Origin: an uncultured Aeromonadaceae bacterium
Lineage (GTDB): Bacteria; Pseudomonadota; Gammaproteobacteria; Enterobacterales; Aeromonadaceae
Assembly: GCA_945957385.1 (NCBI GenBank)
Contig: CAMFKP010000009.1
Span: 1 to 64,000 of the forward strand
DNA length: 64,000 nt
Direction of reading: 5' to 3'
The stretch's first letter is position 1, and each line of letters begins with the position of its first letter. The position numbers and the translations under genes are program-made. The notes below the pieces were generated by a model. The model saw only the letters and a list, made by a program, of their open reading frames with translations, was not told where the DNA came from and searched no databases. Shown here piece after piece: positions 27,213-35,352 of the stretch.

Positions 27213-29141
27213 ATGCGATTAACCAGACAAATAGTGGCGTTGCTTTGCCTGTGTGTCATGGGTGCTGTCTTTGTGGTACTGCTAACGGGCGCATTCAGCT
27301 TGCATACGCTGACCGAACGTTATCAGCGTGATGAGCTGAGGGCTTTGGTTCGTATTTTTGAACAGGATGTACTGATGTCGCCGCAAGCGCCGCGGCTTAG
27401 CGCCTGGCTGCCGCCCATGCTGCAGGCCAATGGGGTCAAGGAGCTGACGATTCGTCTGGATGATGCGCCGCTGTTTCATTACCGTGAGCCGGGTTTTACG
27501 GATTCGGAATATCGCCTGCAGACCGTGTTGATGGCGGGGGAGTTTTACCCGGGATTGCATCTGCGTTTCGAGGTTCTACCCGCCCTGACCATGCTCAGCA
27601 ATCAGCTTTCGCCATTGCGTTCACTAGCCTTGGGGGTCGGCACAGTGGTGGTCGGTGTCTGGCTGGCGCTGTTATGGTTGCGGCGCCAGTTACGAGGGGT
27701 CGAACTGCTAGCCCAGAGGGGGCAACATATCCTCAGTGGCAATCCTGGCAAACTGCGGCATGACGTTGCTCTCGAATGGCCTCCAGTGGTCAGTGCGGCA
27801 CTGACCTATCTGCAGGATGAGTTAGAGGATGCCAAGAAGGAGCGGAGCCGCTTCGACACCTTCATTCGCCGCAATGTGTTCATCGACAAGCAGCTGGGGA
27901 TTGGCAATCGGATCTTCTTTGATAACCGTGTCGAAGCGGCGCTCAGTGATGCCGAGTACAGTGCCGGCGCTATGTTGCTGTTGTCGATTGATGGCCTTGA
28001 GCTGCTGAAGAAAGAACACGGCGAAGGTACAGAACAATCCTTGTTGTTGCAGGCCAGCGAATTGACCGCCAGCTTCACTCAACGTTTTAGTGGGGCTGTG
28101 CAAGCCCGTTATGCCCGCGACACCCTGGCGTTGCTGTTACCGAATATTTCCAAGCAGGAAACACTGACCGCCGCCGAACAGCTGTGGCGTCAACTTTTGC
28201 GTCTGGATTGGCCGGCGCCGCTTGATCCTGAGCGGCAGTTGTTCATTGGTGCCGTCTGTTATCAACCGGGAGAGTGGCTGGCTCAGATCGAAGAAGAAGC
28301 CGAGATGGCACTGCGTGGTGCTCGATTACAACGCGAGGGTGGCTTCTTTCTATATGACAAGGTGCTGCGGGTTGAAGCGAACGGCAAGGGCAGTGTGCGT
28401 TGGCGCACCTTGCTTGAGCGCCAGTTTGCTCGCGGACAGTTAACCTATCAGATCCAGAGTGCGTGGAGCTGTCAGCCAGCTGAGCCGGTGTTACACGAGC
28501 TGTTGGCTCGTCTGCCCGATGGTCGGGGCAAGCTGCTACCAGCGGCGAGTTTTGTCACCATGGTGGAAAAGGTTGGCATGCAGCGCGAACTGGACCGCTT
28601 GATGCTGGGTAATGCATTGGCCCTGTTGCCGACAGAGCGCAGTGTGCCGCTGGCGTTAAATTTGCATCCCCAGAGTCTGCTGGATAATGCATTTCGTCAC
28701 CAGTTGCTGATGGCGTTGCTGCGTATCGGTAAACGACGGGCCAGCCGTCTCGTGATCGAATTAAATGAAGCGTTGGTCAGCCGTTATCAAGAGGGCTTAC
28801 GTGCACCATTGCGCGAGTTGCGTCTATTGGGGTGCCAGCTGGCTGTCGATCATGCTGGGCAGGATGTGGTTAGCACACATTACATCAAGGAGTTTGAGCT
28901 CAGCTATTTGAAGATTCATCCCAGCCTGGTACGTGATATCGCCAGCCGTCCGCTAAATCAGATGGCCGTGCGCTCGTTGGTCGGAGGGTGCCTTGGTCAG
29001 ACGCAGGTGATTGCGGTCGGTATCCAGAATGAACAAGAGTGGCAGGTGCTGCAGTCACTCGGCGTGTCGGGTGGCCAGGGTTTTTGGCTGGATCAGGCCA
29101 TGCAAGGAGACAAACGAGTTCTTATTGCGCCCAGAGGATGA
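27213..29141 (+). CDS. csrD: CsrD (MshH)-type RNase E specificity factor
   Basis: The 642-residue membrane protein has TM segments at about 8-30 and 140-160 and a HAMP-like linker. It carries a GGDEF-fold domain without GGDEF (the loop reads YARDTLALL, near 298) and an EAL-fold domain without EAL (HELLARL, near 426). Loss of both active sites is the hallmark of CsrD, which in E. coli targets the small RNAs CsrB/CsrC for RNase E decay and so frees CsrA. In Vibrio it is called mshH because it precedes the msh genes, as here. It should not make or degrade c-di-GMP. Confidence 0.9.
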   Translation: MRLTRQIVALLCLCVMGAVFVVLLTGAFSLHTLTERYQRDELRALVRIFEQDVLMSPQAPRLSAWLPPMLQANGVKELTIRLDDAPLFHYREPGFTDSEYRLQTVLMAGEFYPGLHLRFEVLPALTMLSNQLSPLRSLALGVGTVVVGVWLALLWLRRQLRGVELLAQRGQHILSGNPGKLRHDVALEWPPVVSAALTYLQDELEDAKKERSRFDTFIRRNVFIDKQLGIGNRIFFDNRVEAALSDAEYSAGAMLLLSIDGLELLKKEHGEGTEQSLLLQASELTASFTQRFSGAVQARYARDTLALLLPNISKQETLTAAEQLWRQLLRLDWPAPLDPERQLFIGAVCYQPGEWLAQIEEEAEMALRGARLQREGGFFLYDKVLRVEANGKGSVRWRTLLERQFARGQLTYQIQSAWSCQPAEPVLHELLARLPDGRGKLLPAASFVTMVEKVGMQRELDRLMLGNALALLPTERSVPLALNLHPQSLLDNAFRHQLLMALLRIGKRRASRLVIELNEALVSRYQEGLRAPLRELRLLGCQLAVDHAGQDVVSTHYIKEFELSYLKIHPSLVRDIASRPLNQMAVRSLVGGCLGQTQVIAVGIQNEQEWQVLQSLGVSGGQGFWLDQAMQGDKRVLIAPRG

Positions 29142-29170
29142 TGGGGCGCATATCTGACGCATGTCAGGGT

Positions 29171-29201
29171 TTAGCTTTGTTTAGGCTTCCCCTATTATAA
29201 T
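29171..29201 (+). promoter_or_regulatory. Candidate promoter of the msh assembly operon
   Basis: A consensus -10 TATAAT at 29196-29201 lies 30 bases before mshI in an AT-rich patch. The best -35 (TTAGCT at 29171) is weak and has a 19-base spacer. It sits in the only sizeable gap (89 bases) between csrD and mshF, so a promoter here fits the layout. Confidence 0.45.
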
Positions 29202-29230
29202 TTGCCTCTTAAATGGATTTCGGGTGAAAC

Positions 29231-30112
29231 ATGCAGATGATAAGCCGGCTTTTTCATCGCCAGAACAAACGTCCTGCTGTTGCAATCAGTATTGCGCAGG
29301 ACAGAATACTGCTGGCGAGCCGTGAACCCGAAGTTCGATTTGATCAGGAGCCATGTAATGGTCCTGCTGACTGGGCTCGTGCTATTGCGGCCCTGGTGCA
29401 GCGAACCCAGGCCGCGGGTGCTCCAGTCAGAGTTTTACTTCCCACCGCACTTTATCAGCAAGTGCAAATAGAAAAGCCGGATGTTCCGGATGATGAATTA
29501 CCCGGTGCCTTACCCTGGGCGGTTAAAGATCTGGTCAGTGAACCCGTATTGCAGTTGGGGTTCGACTACTATCAGCTCCCAGCCAATCCGGCCAGTCGCC
29601 CTCGTTTGGCCGTCATTTGCGTCGGCAAGCCGCGATTGCAGCAAATCGCTAATGCAGTCAATAAGGTCGCGGAGTTACAGCAAATTACCATTGAGGAGCT
29701 GGGTTTGGTTGATCTGCTAGGCGCGTTACCCCAGTTGCAGCTATTACTGTTCCAGTCTCCAGGCCAGGATTTGCAGTTGTTGGCAGTATGCCAAGGGCAG
29801 CTGTGCTTTAGTCGTCAGTTGCGGGGATTTTCCCGTCTTGCTCAACAGACAATTGATAATCTGGATGCCGACTTGCTGGATAACCTCTCGTTGGAGGTTC
29901 AGCGTTCGATTGACTATCTGGTGGCGCAACTGAAATTGCCGGCTGCCAGTCAAATTTATGTAGCGATAGCGACGCCGGATCTGGGGGGGGTGATTCGTCA
30001 TCTGGCGGCCAACTTCTCAGTTCCGGTCCAGGCTCTCGCTAATCCTGCGGTGACGGCGGGATTGGAGTATCTGCCGTTGTTTGGCAATTTGCAGGTAGCG
30101 GAGGTTGCGTGA
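29231..30112 (+). CDS. mshI: MSHA biogenesis protein MshI (PilM-like)
   Basis: The 293-residue protein should be the cytoplasmic actin-like (PilM/FtsA fold) element of the inner-membrane alignment complex. The N-terminus (KRPAVAISIAQDRILLASREP) and the middle block (IEELGLVDLLGALPQLQLLLF) fit MshI of Vibrio. No signal or membrane segment is present. It is the first gene of the long assembly operon and its stop overlaps the next start (GTGA). An in-frame ATG at 29237 is an alternative start. Confidence 0.85.
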   Translation: MQMISRLFHRQNKRPAVAISIAQDRILLASREPEVRFDQEPCNGPADWARAIAALVQRTQAAGAPVRVLLPTALYQQVQIEKPDVPDDELPGALPWAVKDLVSEPVLQLGFDYYQLPANPASRPRLAVICVGKPRLQQIANAVNKVAELQQITIEELGLVDLLGALPQLQLLLFQSPGQDLQLLAVCQGQLCFSRQLRGFSRLAQQTIDNLDADLLDNLSLEVQRSIDYLVAQLKLPAASQIYVAIATPDLGGVIRHLAANFSVPVQALANPAVTAGLEYLPLFGNLQVAEVA

Positions 30113-30723
30113 AGTATAGGATTAACCTGTATAGCAGCGATCTGCGTCCCAAGCGACTGTGGCTGTCATTGCCCCACTTGTGTCTTGTTGTCAGTGCGGT
30201 ATTGCTGCTTCTGCTAGCTATCGGCGCCATGTTGTCATCTCGGCTGCATTCACAAATGATGGCGAATCAAGCCTTGGTGCTAACTCAGCAGCAACTGCAG
30301 CTGGAGCAGGATCGCCTGCAAGGGGAGCTCAACCAGCGGCGATCTGATCTCGGATTACAAAAAGAGTATCAACTTAGCCAGGACGAACTCTCATCGCGCC
30401 GGCAGTTGCTGGAGGCTTTGCGTGGACGAGCCCCGTTGCGCAGCGCTGGTTATGCCGCCGTGTTGGAAGATTTAGCGCGCATACATTCAGCGGAAATTGC
30501 TCTGCAGCAGATTGATTTGCAACAAGAGCAGATGTCATTCCGTGGTCAGGCACGGAGTACCCAATCTGTGCCTGCCTGGGTGCAGCGATTTGCCTCGGCC
30601 CCCGCGTTAAAGGGGCGGGCTTTCGGCGAGTTGCAGCTGAATCGGGGGGCAGGAGGCGTGCTGCTATTCAGACTGAACAGCACACCGGTAGAGGTCAGTA
30701 AAGCGCCGGGAGACAAGTCATGA
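30109..30723 (+). CDS. MSHA assembly protein, PilN-like
   Basis: The 204-residue bitopic protein has a short cytoplasmic N-terminus with the conserved YRINLYSSDLRPKR, which in PilN binds the PilM-like partner. A TM segment (about 22-43) is followed by a periplasmic coiled coil (about 45-110) and a small C-terminal domain. It starts with GTG overlapping the mshI stop by four bases, and its own stop overlaps the mshJ start. In some genomes this gene is named mshI1 or mshI2. It should form the inner-membrane platform with MshI and MshJ. Confidence 0.82.
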   Translation: MKYRINLYSSDLRPKRLWLSLPHLCLVVSAVLLLLLAIGAMLSSRLHSQMMANQALVLTQQQLQLEQDRLQGELNQRRSDLGLQKEYQLSQDELSSRRQLLEALRGRAPLRSAGYAAVLEDLARIHSAEIALQQIDLQQEQMSFRGQARSTQSVPAWVQRFASAPALKGRAFGELQLNRGAGGVLLFRLNSTPVEVSKAPGDKS

Positions 30724-31361
30724 ATGCGCAATGGCAAACCCTCAGTGCGCGCATGGCTGCATTGAGCGGTCGGGAGCGGGCACTCATTCTGCTCGTTTGT
30801 CTGGCGTTGATCGGGCTGCCGCTGTACAGCTTCTGGCTCGAGCCGTTGGCGTTGTCGCTACAGCAACAGCAACGTGAGGCGGAGCGAATTCAGCAGGCGT
30901 TGATTCTGTTGCAGCAGCAAAATGAGGCGTTGCAGCAAGCCTTGTTGCAAGATCCCAATCTCAAGCTTCGGGATCAGCTGGTGCTGGCACGGCAACAGAT
31001 CACGGCATTGGATACCCAGTTGCAGTCGCAGATGGTGGATTTGATTCCAGCATCAAGGATGCCAGCGCTGTTACAGTCGATGCTGGGACACTCTAGTCAC
31101 CTAACGCTGCAAGAATTGACCTCTTTGGCTCCTGAGCCGCTGATGGATGGCGATAAAGCGTTGCCTCTGTATCAGCATGGTATCCGAATGCGCCTTAAAG
31201 GGCGTTATTTTGACCTGTTACAGTACCTCAGGGCGTTAGAGGGGCTACCTGGCCACTTTTATTGGAAGACGCTCGATTACCAGGTTGACCACTATCCGGA
31301 AGCCAACATTGAGCTGGAGTTATACACCCTGAGTGACAGCAAGGAGTTTATTCGTGGCTAG
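30720..31361 (+). CDS. mshJ: MSHA biogenesis protein MshJ (PilO-like)
   Basis: The 213-residue bitopic inner-membrane protein has a TM segment at about 20-38 after SGRERALI. A periplasmic coiled coil rich in Gln and Glu (about 40-100) and a ferredoxin-like C-terminal domain (YFDLLQYLRALEGLPGHFYWKTLDYQV) follow, as in PilO/GspM-type proteins. It should pair with the PilN-like protein in the alignment subcomplex. It overlaps both neighbours by a few bases. Confidence 0.85.
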   Translation: MNAQWQTLSARMAALSGRERALILLVCLALIGLPLYSFWLEPLALSLQQQQREAERIQQALILLQQQNEALQQALLQDPNLKLRDQLVLARQQITALDTQLQSQMVDLIPASRMPALLQSMLGHSSHLTLQELTSLAPEPLMDGDKALPLYQHGIRMRLKGRYFDLLQYLRALEGLPGHFYWKTLDYQVDHYPEANIELELYTLSDSKEFIRG

Positions 31362-31677
31362 ATTCTGTATGGTCTGTTTGCTGGGGATGCTGTCATGGCC
31401 CTTGCTGGCCGATACCCTTGTTGACCCAACCATGCCGCTGGCCGGAATGCCTGACAGCGATAATCCGACGCTGAGTCAGCAGCCGCTGCCCCAGCTACAA
31501 GGCATAGTGATTTCCAACGCTGGGCGGTCGGCGGTGCTGAACGGCTTAAATGTGCAAATCGGTCAACAGGTTGCAGGTTATCGCGTGCTGGCGATTCACT
31601 CTGATGCCGTCATTCTGGAGCGGGATGGCCGACGCCAGACCCTCTCCCTCTATTCAGATAAGGTCCGTATTCAATGA
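31354..31677 (+). CDS. mshK: MSHA biogenesis protein MshK (PilP-like)
   Basis: This 107-residue exported protein has a short signal (to about LLA-DT, residue 20). The domain around LQGIVISNAGRSAVLNGLNVQIGQQVAGYRVLAI is typical of PilP/GspC homology regions that contact the secretin. The GTG at 31354 is chosen as start because AAGGAG at 31341-31346 is seven bases upstream; it overlaps the mshJ stop by eight bases. A longer frame from 31333 would spoil the signal peptide. It should connect the inner-membrane complex with MshL. Confidence 0.82.
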   Translation: MARFCMVCLLGMLSWPLLADTLVDPTMPLAGMPDSDNPTLSQQPLPQLQGIVISNAGRSAVLNGLNVQIGQQVAGYRVLAIHSDAVILERDGRRQTLSLYSDKVRIQ

Positions 31678-33320
31678 ACAAGTTGTCGGTTCCGTTTACG
31701 TTGCTCGCTATGGCCATCTGGATGGCGGGTTGTGTCACGTATCAGCATCCCAATCCGCAAGAGTCGAAGGATGCCCTAAAAGAGGCGGGTCAAACCGCGG
31801 CGTTGGCTGTTCCCGACGCGGTACAAGCCGAGCTGCTGCCAAATAATCCGATCGTGCCGCAAACACGAACCTATGCGCCGGAGCGGCGCTTTCGCGTGGC
31901 GGCCAAGGATGTCGAGGCCAGTGAATTCTTTGCTTCATTGATGAAAGATGGTCGCTACAGTGTGGCGGTCCATCCAGGGGTCACGGGGCGTATCACGCTG
32001 GATCTCAAGGAAGTCACGTTGCCAGAAGTGCTGGATACGGTCTCCAGTATGTATGGCTACGATATTCGCCGTCAGGGAACCGTGTTTCACGTCTATCCCG
32101 CCGGATTGCGTGCTGAGAGCTTTCCGGTCAACTATCTGATGTTGACGCGGCAAGGCAAGTCTCGGACCAGTATCACATCAGGTGGTGTGACCGAGCAGAG
32201 CAATAACAACAACTCGTCGAACAATAACAGCGGCTCTTCATCATCGGATCAGAGTGCAACCAATACCAACAATAACGGCACCATGATTGAAACTGCCAGT
32301 CGTAGCGACTTCTGGAAAGAGCTGGAGGTCGCGCTGCAGCATCTGGTGGGGTCCGGCGATGGGCGCGCTGTGATTCTGAACCCGCAAGCGGGCTTGGTAA
32401 CCGTGCGGGCCATGCCGGATGAGCTGGCGGCCGTGCGTGATTTTCTCAAGCAATCAGAGCAGCAGCTGAAACGTCAAGTCATCCTCGAGGCCAAGATCGT
32501 TGAGGTAAAACTCAATGAGGGCTACCAACAAGGTATTGAGTGGAACAATCTCAGTGCAACCTGGAATACAGGCAAGGGCATCACCAAAGGGGGCTCTCTC
32601 GTCGGATTGCCCGCTGTGACCGACAAGATTGCGACGGCAATCGGTGGTGGTGCCGGGTTGCAATTCAGTGATGGTAATTTCGATGTAGTGGTTAATCTTT
32701 TGAAGACGCAAGGTGACGTCAATACATTGTCCAGCCCGCGAGTGACGGCGACCAATAATCAAAAAGCGGTCATCAAGGTGGGTAGCGATGAGTACTTTGT
32801 TACCAATGTTTCGACGGATACCGTGACCAGCAGTTCGAACAATGTTGTCTCTCCCAATATTGAGCTGACACCATTTTTCTCCGGTGTCGCGTTGGACGTC
32901 ATGCCGCAAATTGATGGAGATGGCAACGTCTTGCTGCATATCCATCCTTCCGTCATTGATGTCACCGAACAGGAGAAAACCATCGATCTGGGTACCCAGA
33001 ATGGCAACTCCAGTACCTATAAGTTGCCGCTGGCCTATAGCAATATTCGTGAATCCGACACTGTGGTTCAGGCCAAGTCTGGGGATGTGATTGTCATTGG
33101 TGGCTTGATGCGAACCAATAAAGAACAGGTGGTCAGCAAGGTACCTTGGGTCGGAGATATTCCCTGGGTGGGCGAGGCCTTCACAAACCGGAAAGATGCA
33201 ACTTACAAGACCGAGCTGGTGATCATGCTCAAACCCCAGGTAGTAGAAAGTGATACCTGGCAAAAAGAGCTGGAGCGGTCGAACCAGTTATTGGAAAAGT
33301 GGTACCCGCAGGAGCGGTAA
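31674..33320 (+). CDS. mshL: MSHA secretin MshL
   Basis: The 548-residue outer-membrane secretin is the channel through which the pilus exits. It is a lipoprotein with lipobox MAGC (Cys20). N-terminal N domains (FRVAAKDVEASEFFASLM, about 65-150) lead to a low-complexity Asn/Ser linker at about 173-203 that is unusually long. A further N-type domain follows, then the secretin core (QVILEAKIVEVKLNEGYQQGIEW and VPWVGDIPWVGEAFTNR near the end). Such linkers in secretins are commonly flexible and variable. The start overlaps the mshK stop by four bases. Confidence 0.92.
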   Translation: MNKLSVPFTLLAMAIWMAGCVTYQHPNPQESKDALKEAGQTAALAVPDAVQAELLPNNPIVPQTRTYAPERRFRVAAKDVEASEFFASLMKDGRYSVAVHPGVTGRITLDLKEVTLPEVLDTVSSMYGYDIRRQGTVFHVYPAGLRAESFPVNYLMLTRQGKSRTSITSGGVTEQSNNNNSSNNNSGSSSSDQSATNTNNNGTMIETASRSDFWKELEVALQHLVGSGDGRAVILNPQAGLVTVRAMPDELAAVRDFLKQSEQQLKRQVILEAKIVEVKLNEGYQQGIEWNNLSATWNTGKGITKGGSLVGLPAVTDKIATAIGGGAGLQFSDGNFDVVVNLLKTQGDVNTLSSPRVTATNNQKAVIKVGSDEYFVTNVSTDTVTSSSNNVVSPNIELTPFFSGVALDVMPQIDGDGNVLLHIHPSVIDVTEQEKTIDLGTQNGNSSTYKLPLAYSNIRESDTVVQAKSGDVIVIGGLMRTNKEQVVSKVPWVGDIPWVGEAFTNRKDATYKTELVIMLKPQVVESDTWQKELERSNQLLEKWYPQER

Positions 33321-33323
33321 GTC

Positions 33324-34208
33324 GTGTATCAGGAACATTTTGGTTTGCAGGAACCCCCTTTTAGCCTGACGCCGAATACCGGCCTTTATTACGGCTTGCC
33401 GCCGCATGAGGAGGCACTGCAGGTGTTGCGCGTGGCGTTGGCCGGCGGTGAGGGCTTTATCAAGGTCACGGGGGAGGTCGGCACCGGCAAGACGTTGCTG
33501 TTGCGCAAGCTCATGGCAGAGTTGGCAGCCACACATCAGGTCATTTATTTGCCTAATCCGTACTTGGCGCCAGATGAGATCAGACTGGCGCTCGCGCACG
33601 AGTTGGGATTGGACTCGGCGCAAGGCGATCTTGCCGTAACGGATGCGATCCATCGGCGTCTGGTGGCGCTGCATCGTGAAGGGCGTTCTGCGATCCTGTT
33701 GCTGGATGAGGCGCAGGCACTGCCCGATGCGAGCCTGGAAGCGATCCGGTTGTTTGGTAATCTGGAAACGGAATCTTCAAAGTTGCTGCAGGTTGTGCTG
33801 TTTGGCCAGCCAGAGCTGGATGCGCGTCTGGCCAGTGACGCGTTTCGTCAACTGCGGCAGCGTATCTCGTTTTCCTACCGCTTGCGACCGCTGTTGCGTG
33901 ATGAAACCCGAGCGTATCTGGAATACCGTCTGATGGCGGCTGGTTATCGAGGGCAGCCAGTGTTTGCTGGCGCGGCAGTCCGTCGATTATGGCGCGCGAG
34001 CCGAGGTATCCCCCGCCTGATTAATATCCTTGCACATAAAAGTCTGATGCTGGCGTACGGGCAGGGTTGTCGTCAGGTCTCTATGCGTCTGGTTACTGCG
34101 GCCATCCGGGATACGGAAGATGCCTCTGCACCGCAGTCATGGCTATGGTGGTGCTGGTGGGGGGGGCTGGCTGCGGCCTGTGCATGGTTGTTGCGAGGTG
34201 CGTTATGA
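33324..34208 (+). CDS. mshM: MSHA biogenesis ATPase MshM (ExeA-like AAA)
   Basis: The 294-residue AAA+ protein begins with the ExeA/GspA family opening YQEHFGLQEPPFSLTPNTG. Walker A is GEVGTGKT (50-57) and Walker B is AILLLDEAQAL (about 127-137), followed by RQRISFSYRL and SRGIPRLINILAHKSLM. The C-terminus has a hydrophobic segment (about 272-292) that may anchor it in the inner membrane. Relatives (ExeA, GspA) help insert the secretin into peptidoglycan. It starts with GTG three bases after mshL. Confidence 0.88.
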   Translation: MYQEHFGLQEPPFSLTPNTGLYYGLPPHEEALQVLRVALAGGEGFIKVTGEVGTGKTLLLRKLMAELAATHQVIYLPNPYLAPDEIRLALAHELGLDSAQGDLAVTDAIHRRLVALHREGRSAILLLDEAQALPDASLEAIRLFGNLETESSKLLQVVLFGQPELDARLASDAFRQLRQRISFSYRLRPLLRDETRAYLEYRLMAAGYRGQPVFAGAAVRRLWRASRGIPRLINILAHKSLMLAYGQGCRQVSMRLVTAAIRDTEDASAPQSWLWWCWWGGLAAACAWLLRGAL

Positions 34209-35350
34209 GTGTCATCAATACGATGCTGAAGGATTTGGAACAGCGTCAGGCGCCGGAAGGTCATGGACGTTATCAGCCACCTCGACGCAGTGCGCTATGG
34301 ATTTATCTGTTGCTGACCGGGTCGATGATGGCGCTCGCCGCAGGCGGGTCATGGTGGTGGCTGGATCATCAGGGCGCCGGTCGGATGAATGAGGGGCGTC
34401 AGTCACAACCGAATGTGACCGTTCCTTCGGTCGCGTCACACCCGGCTCCGGCTCAGTCTGCCGCCGAACCTCCAACTGCGACAATCTCCTCGGCAATCAC
34501 CACGCTATCGCCACCGTCGTCGGCGGCGACCGCGGCTGCTATTCCGGTCAGTGTGGCGGCGGCTCCCGCGCCGGTGACACCTGTTGAGCCGGATAGTGTC
34601 CGTGCTGCCGCCTCGCCGGAGCGTTTCACATTGCCACCGGTATCGTCTACGACACCCGCAGAGACTGACGATGCCTTGTTGGGGCCAGACGAAGGTCCGC
34701 AAGTCACCGAAGCCTCGTTGCTCAATCAACCTGAAGCCCAGCCGAAGGGCGAGTTGCAGATCGAAGAAGAGCAGATGACTCCTGCGCAAATGGCCGCACT
34801 CGATCGCAGCAAGGGCATGCAGGCGCTGGCGCGAGGGGATCTGACTCAGGCCCGCGAGTTATTTGATCGCGCACTGGATAATGCCCCTCGGGATCGGGAA
34901 CTGCGTGAACGCCTTGCCAGTTTGTTGTATGGCGAAGGCCGGTTGCAAGAGGCTCGACAGTTGCTGGAACAGGGGGTTGCGATTGATCCCGGTTACGCCA
35001 ATTTCCGTTTGCTACAAGCCAGATTGGCCATGGCGATGGGCGATAAACCGGCGGCATTACAGGTGCTGGCGATGCTGGATCCCCTTGTCGCCGTCAACAT
35101 GGATTATTACGCGACTCGCGCGGCACTGGCTCAGGAGCTGTCACAGTACGGTACCGCGACGCGTAGTTACCAACAGCTGACGCTGGCGCAACCCGGTGAG
35201 GGGCGTTGGTGGCTGGGGCTGGCGATTTCGCTGGATAAACAGGGGCGGACATTGGCCGCCCGAGATGCTTATCAACGGGCTTCAACCTTGAACCTGAGTA
35301 CGGCCTCGCGCCAATTTGTTCTTCAACGCTTGCGTCAATTGGAGTCCTGA
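34205..35350 (+). CDS. mshN: MSHA biogenesis protein MshN (TPR)
   Basis: The 381-residue bitopic protein has a cytoplasmic start SVINTMLKDLEQRQ typical of MshN and a TM segment at about 31-52. A long Ala/Pro/Thr-rich linker (about 60-190) and C-terminal tetratricopeptide repeats (about 200-375: KGMQALARGDLTQARELFDRALDNAPRD) follow. It probably acts as a periplasmic scaffold for the assembly machine. The start at 34205 overlaps the mshM stop by four bases; the frame is open further upstream but that part is mshM. Confidence 0.87.
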   Translation: MSVINTMLKDLEQRQAPEGHGRYQPPRRSALWIYLLLTGSMMALAAGGSWWWLDHQGAGRMNEGRQSQPNVTVPSVASHPAPAQSAAEPPTATISSAITTLSPPSSAATAAAIPVSVAAAPAPVTPVEPDSVRAAASPERFTLPPVSSTTPAETDDALLGPDEGPQVTEASLLNQPEAQPKGELQIEEEQMTPAQMAALDRSKGMQALARGDLTQARELFDRALDNAPRDRELRERLASLLYGEGRLQEARQLLEQGVAIDPGYANFRLLQARLAMAMGDKPAALQVLAMLDPLVAVNMDYYATRAALAQELSQYGTATRSYQQLTLAQPGEGRWWLGLAISLDKQGRTLAARDAYQRASTLNLSTASRQFVLQRLRQLES

Positions 35351-35352
35351 CC

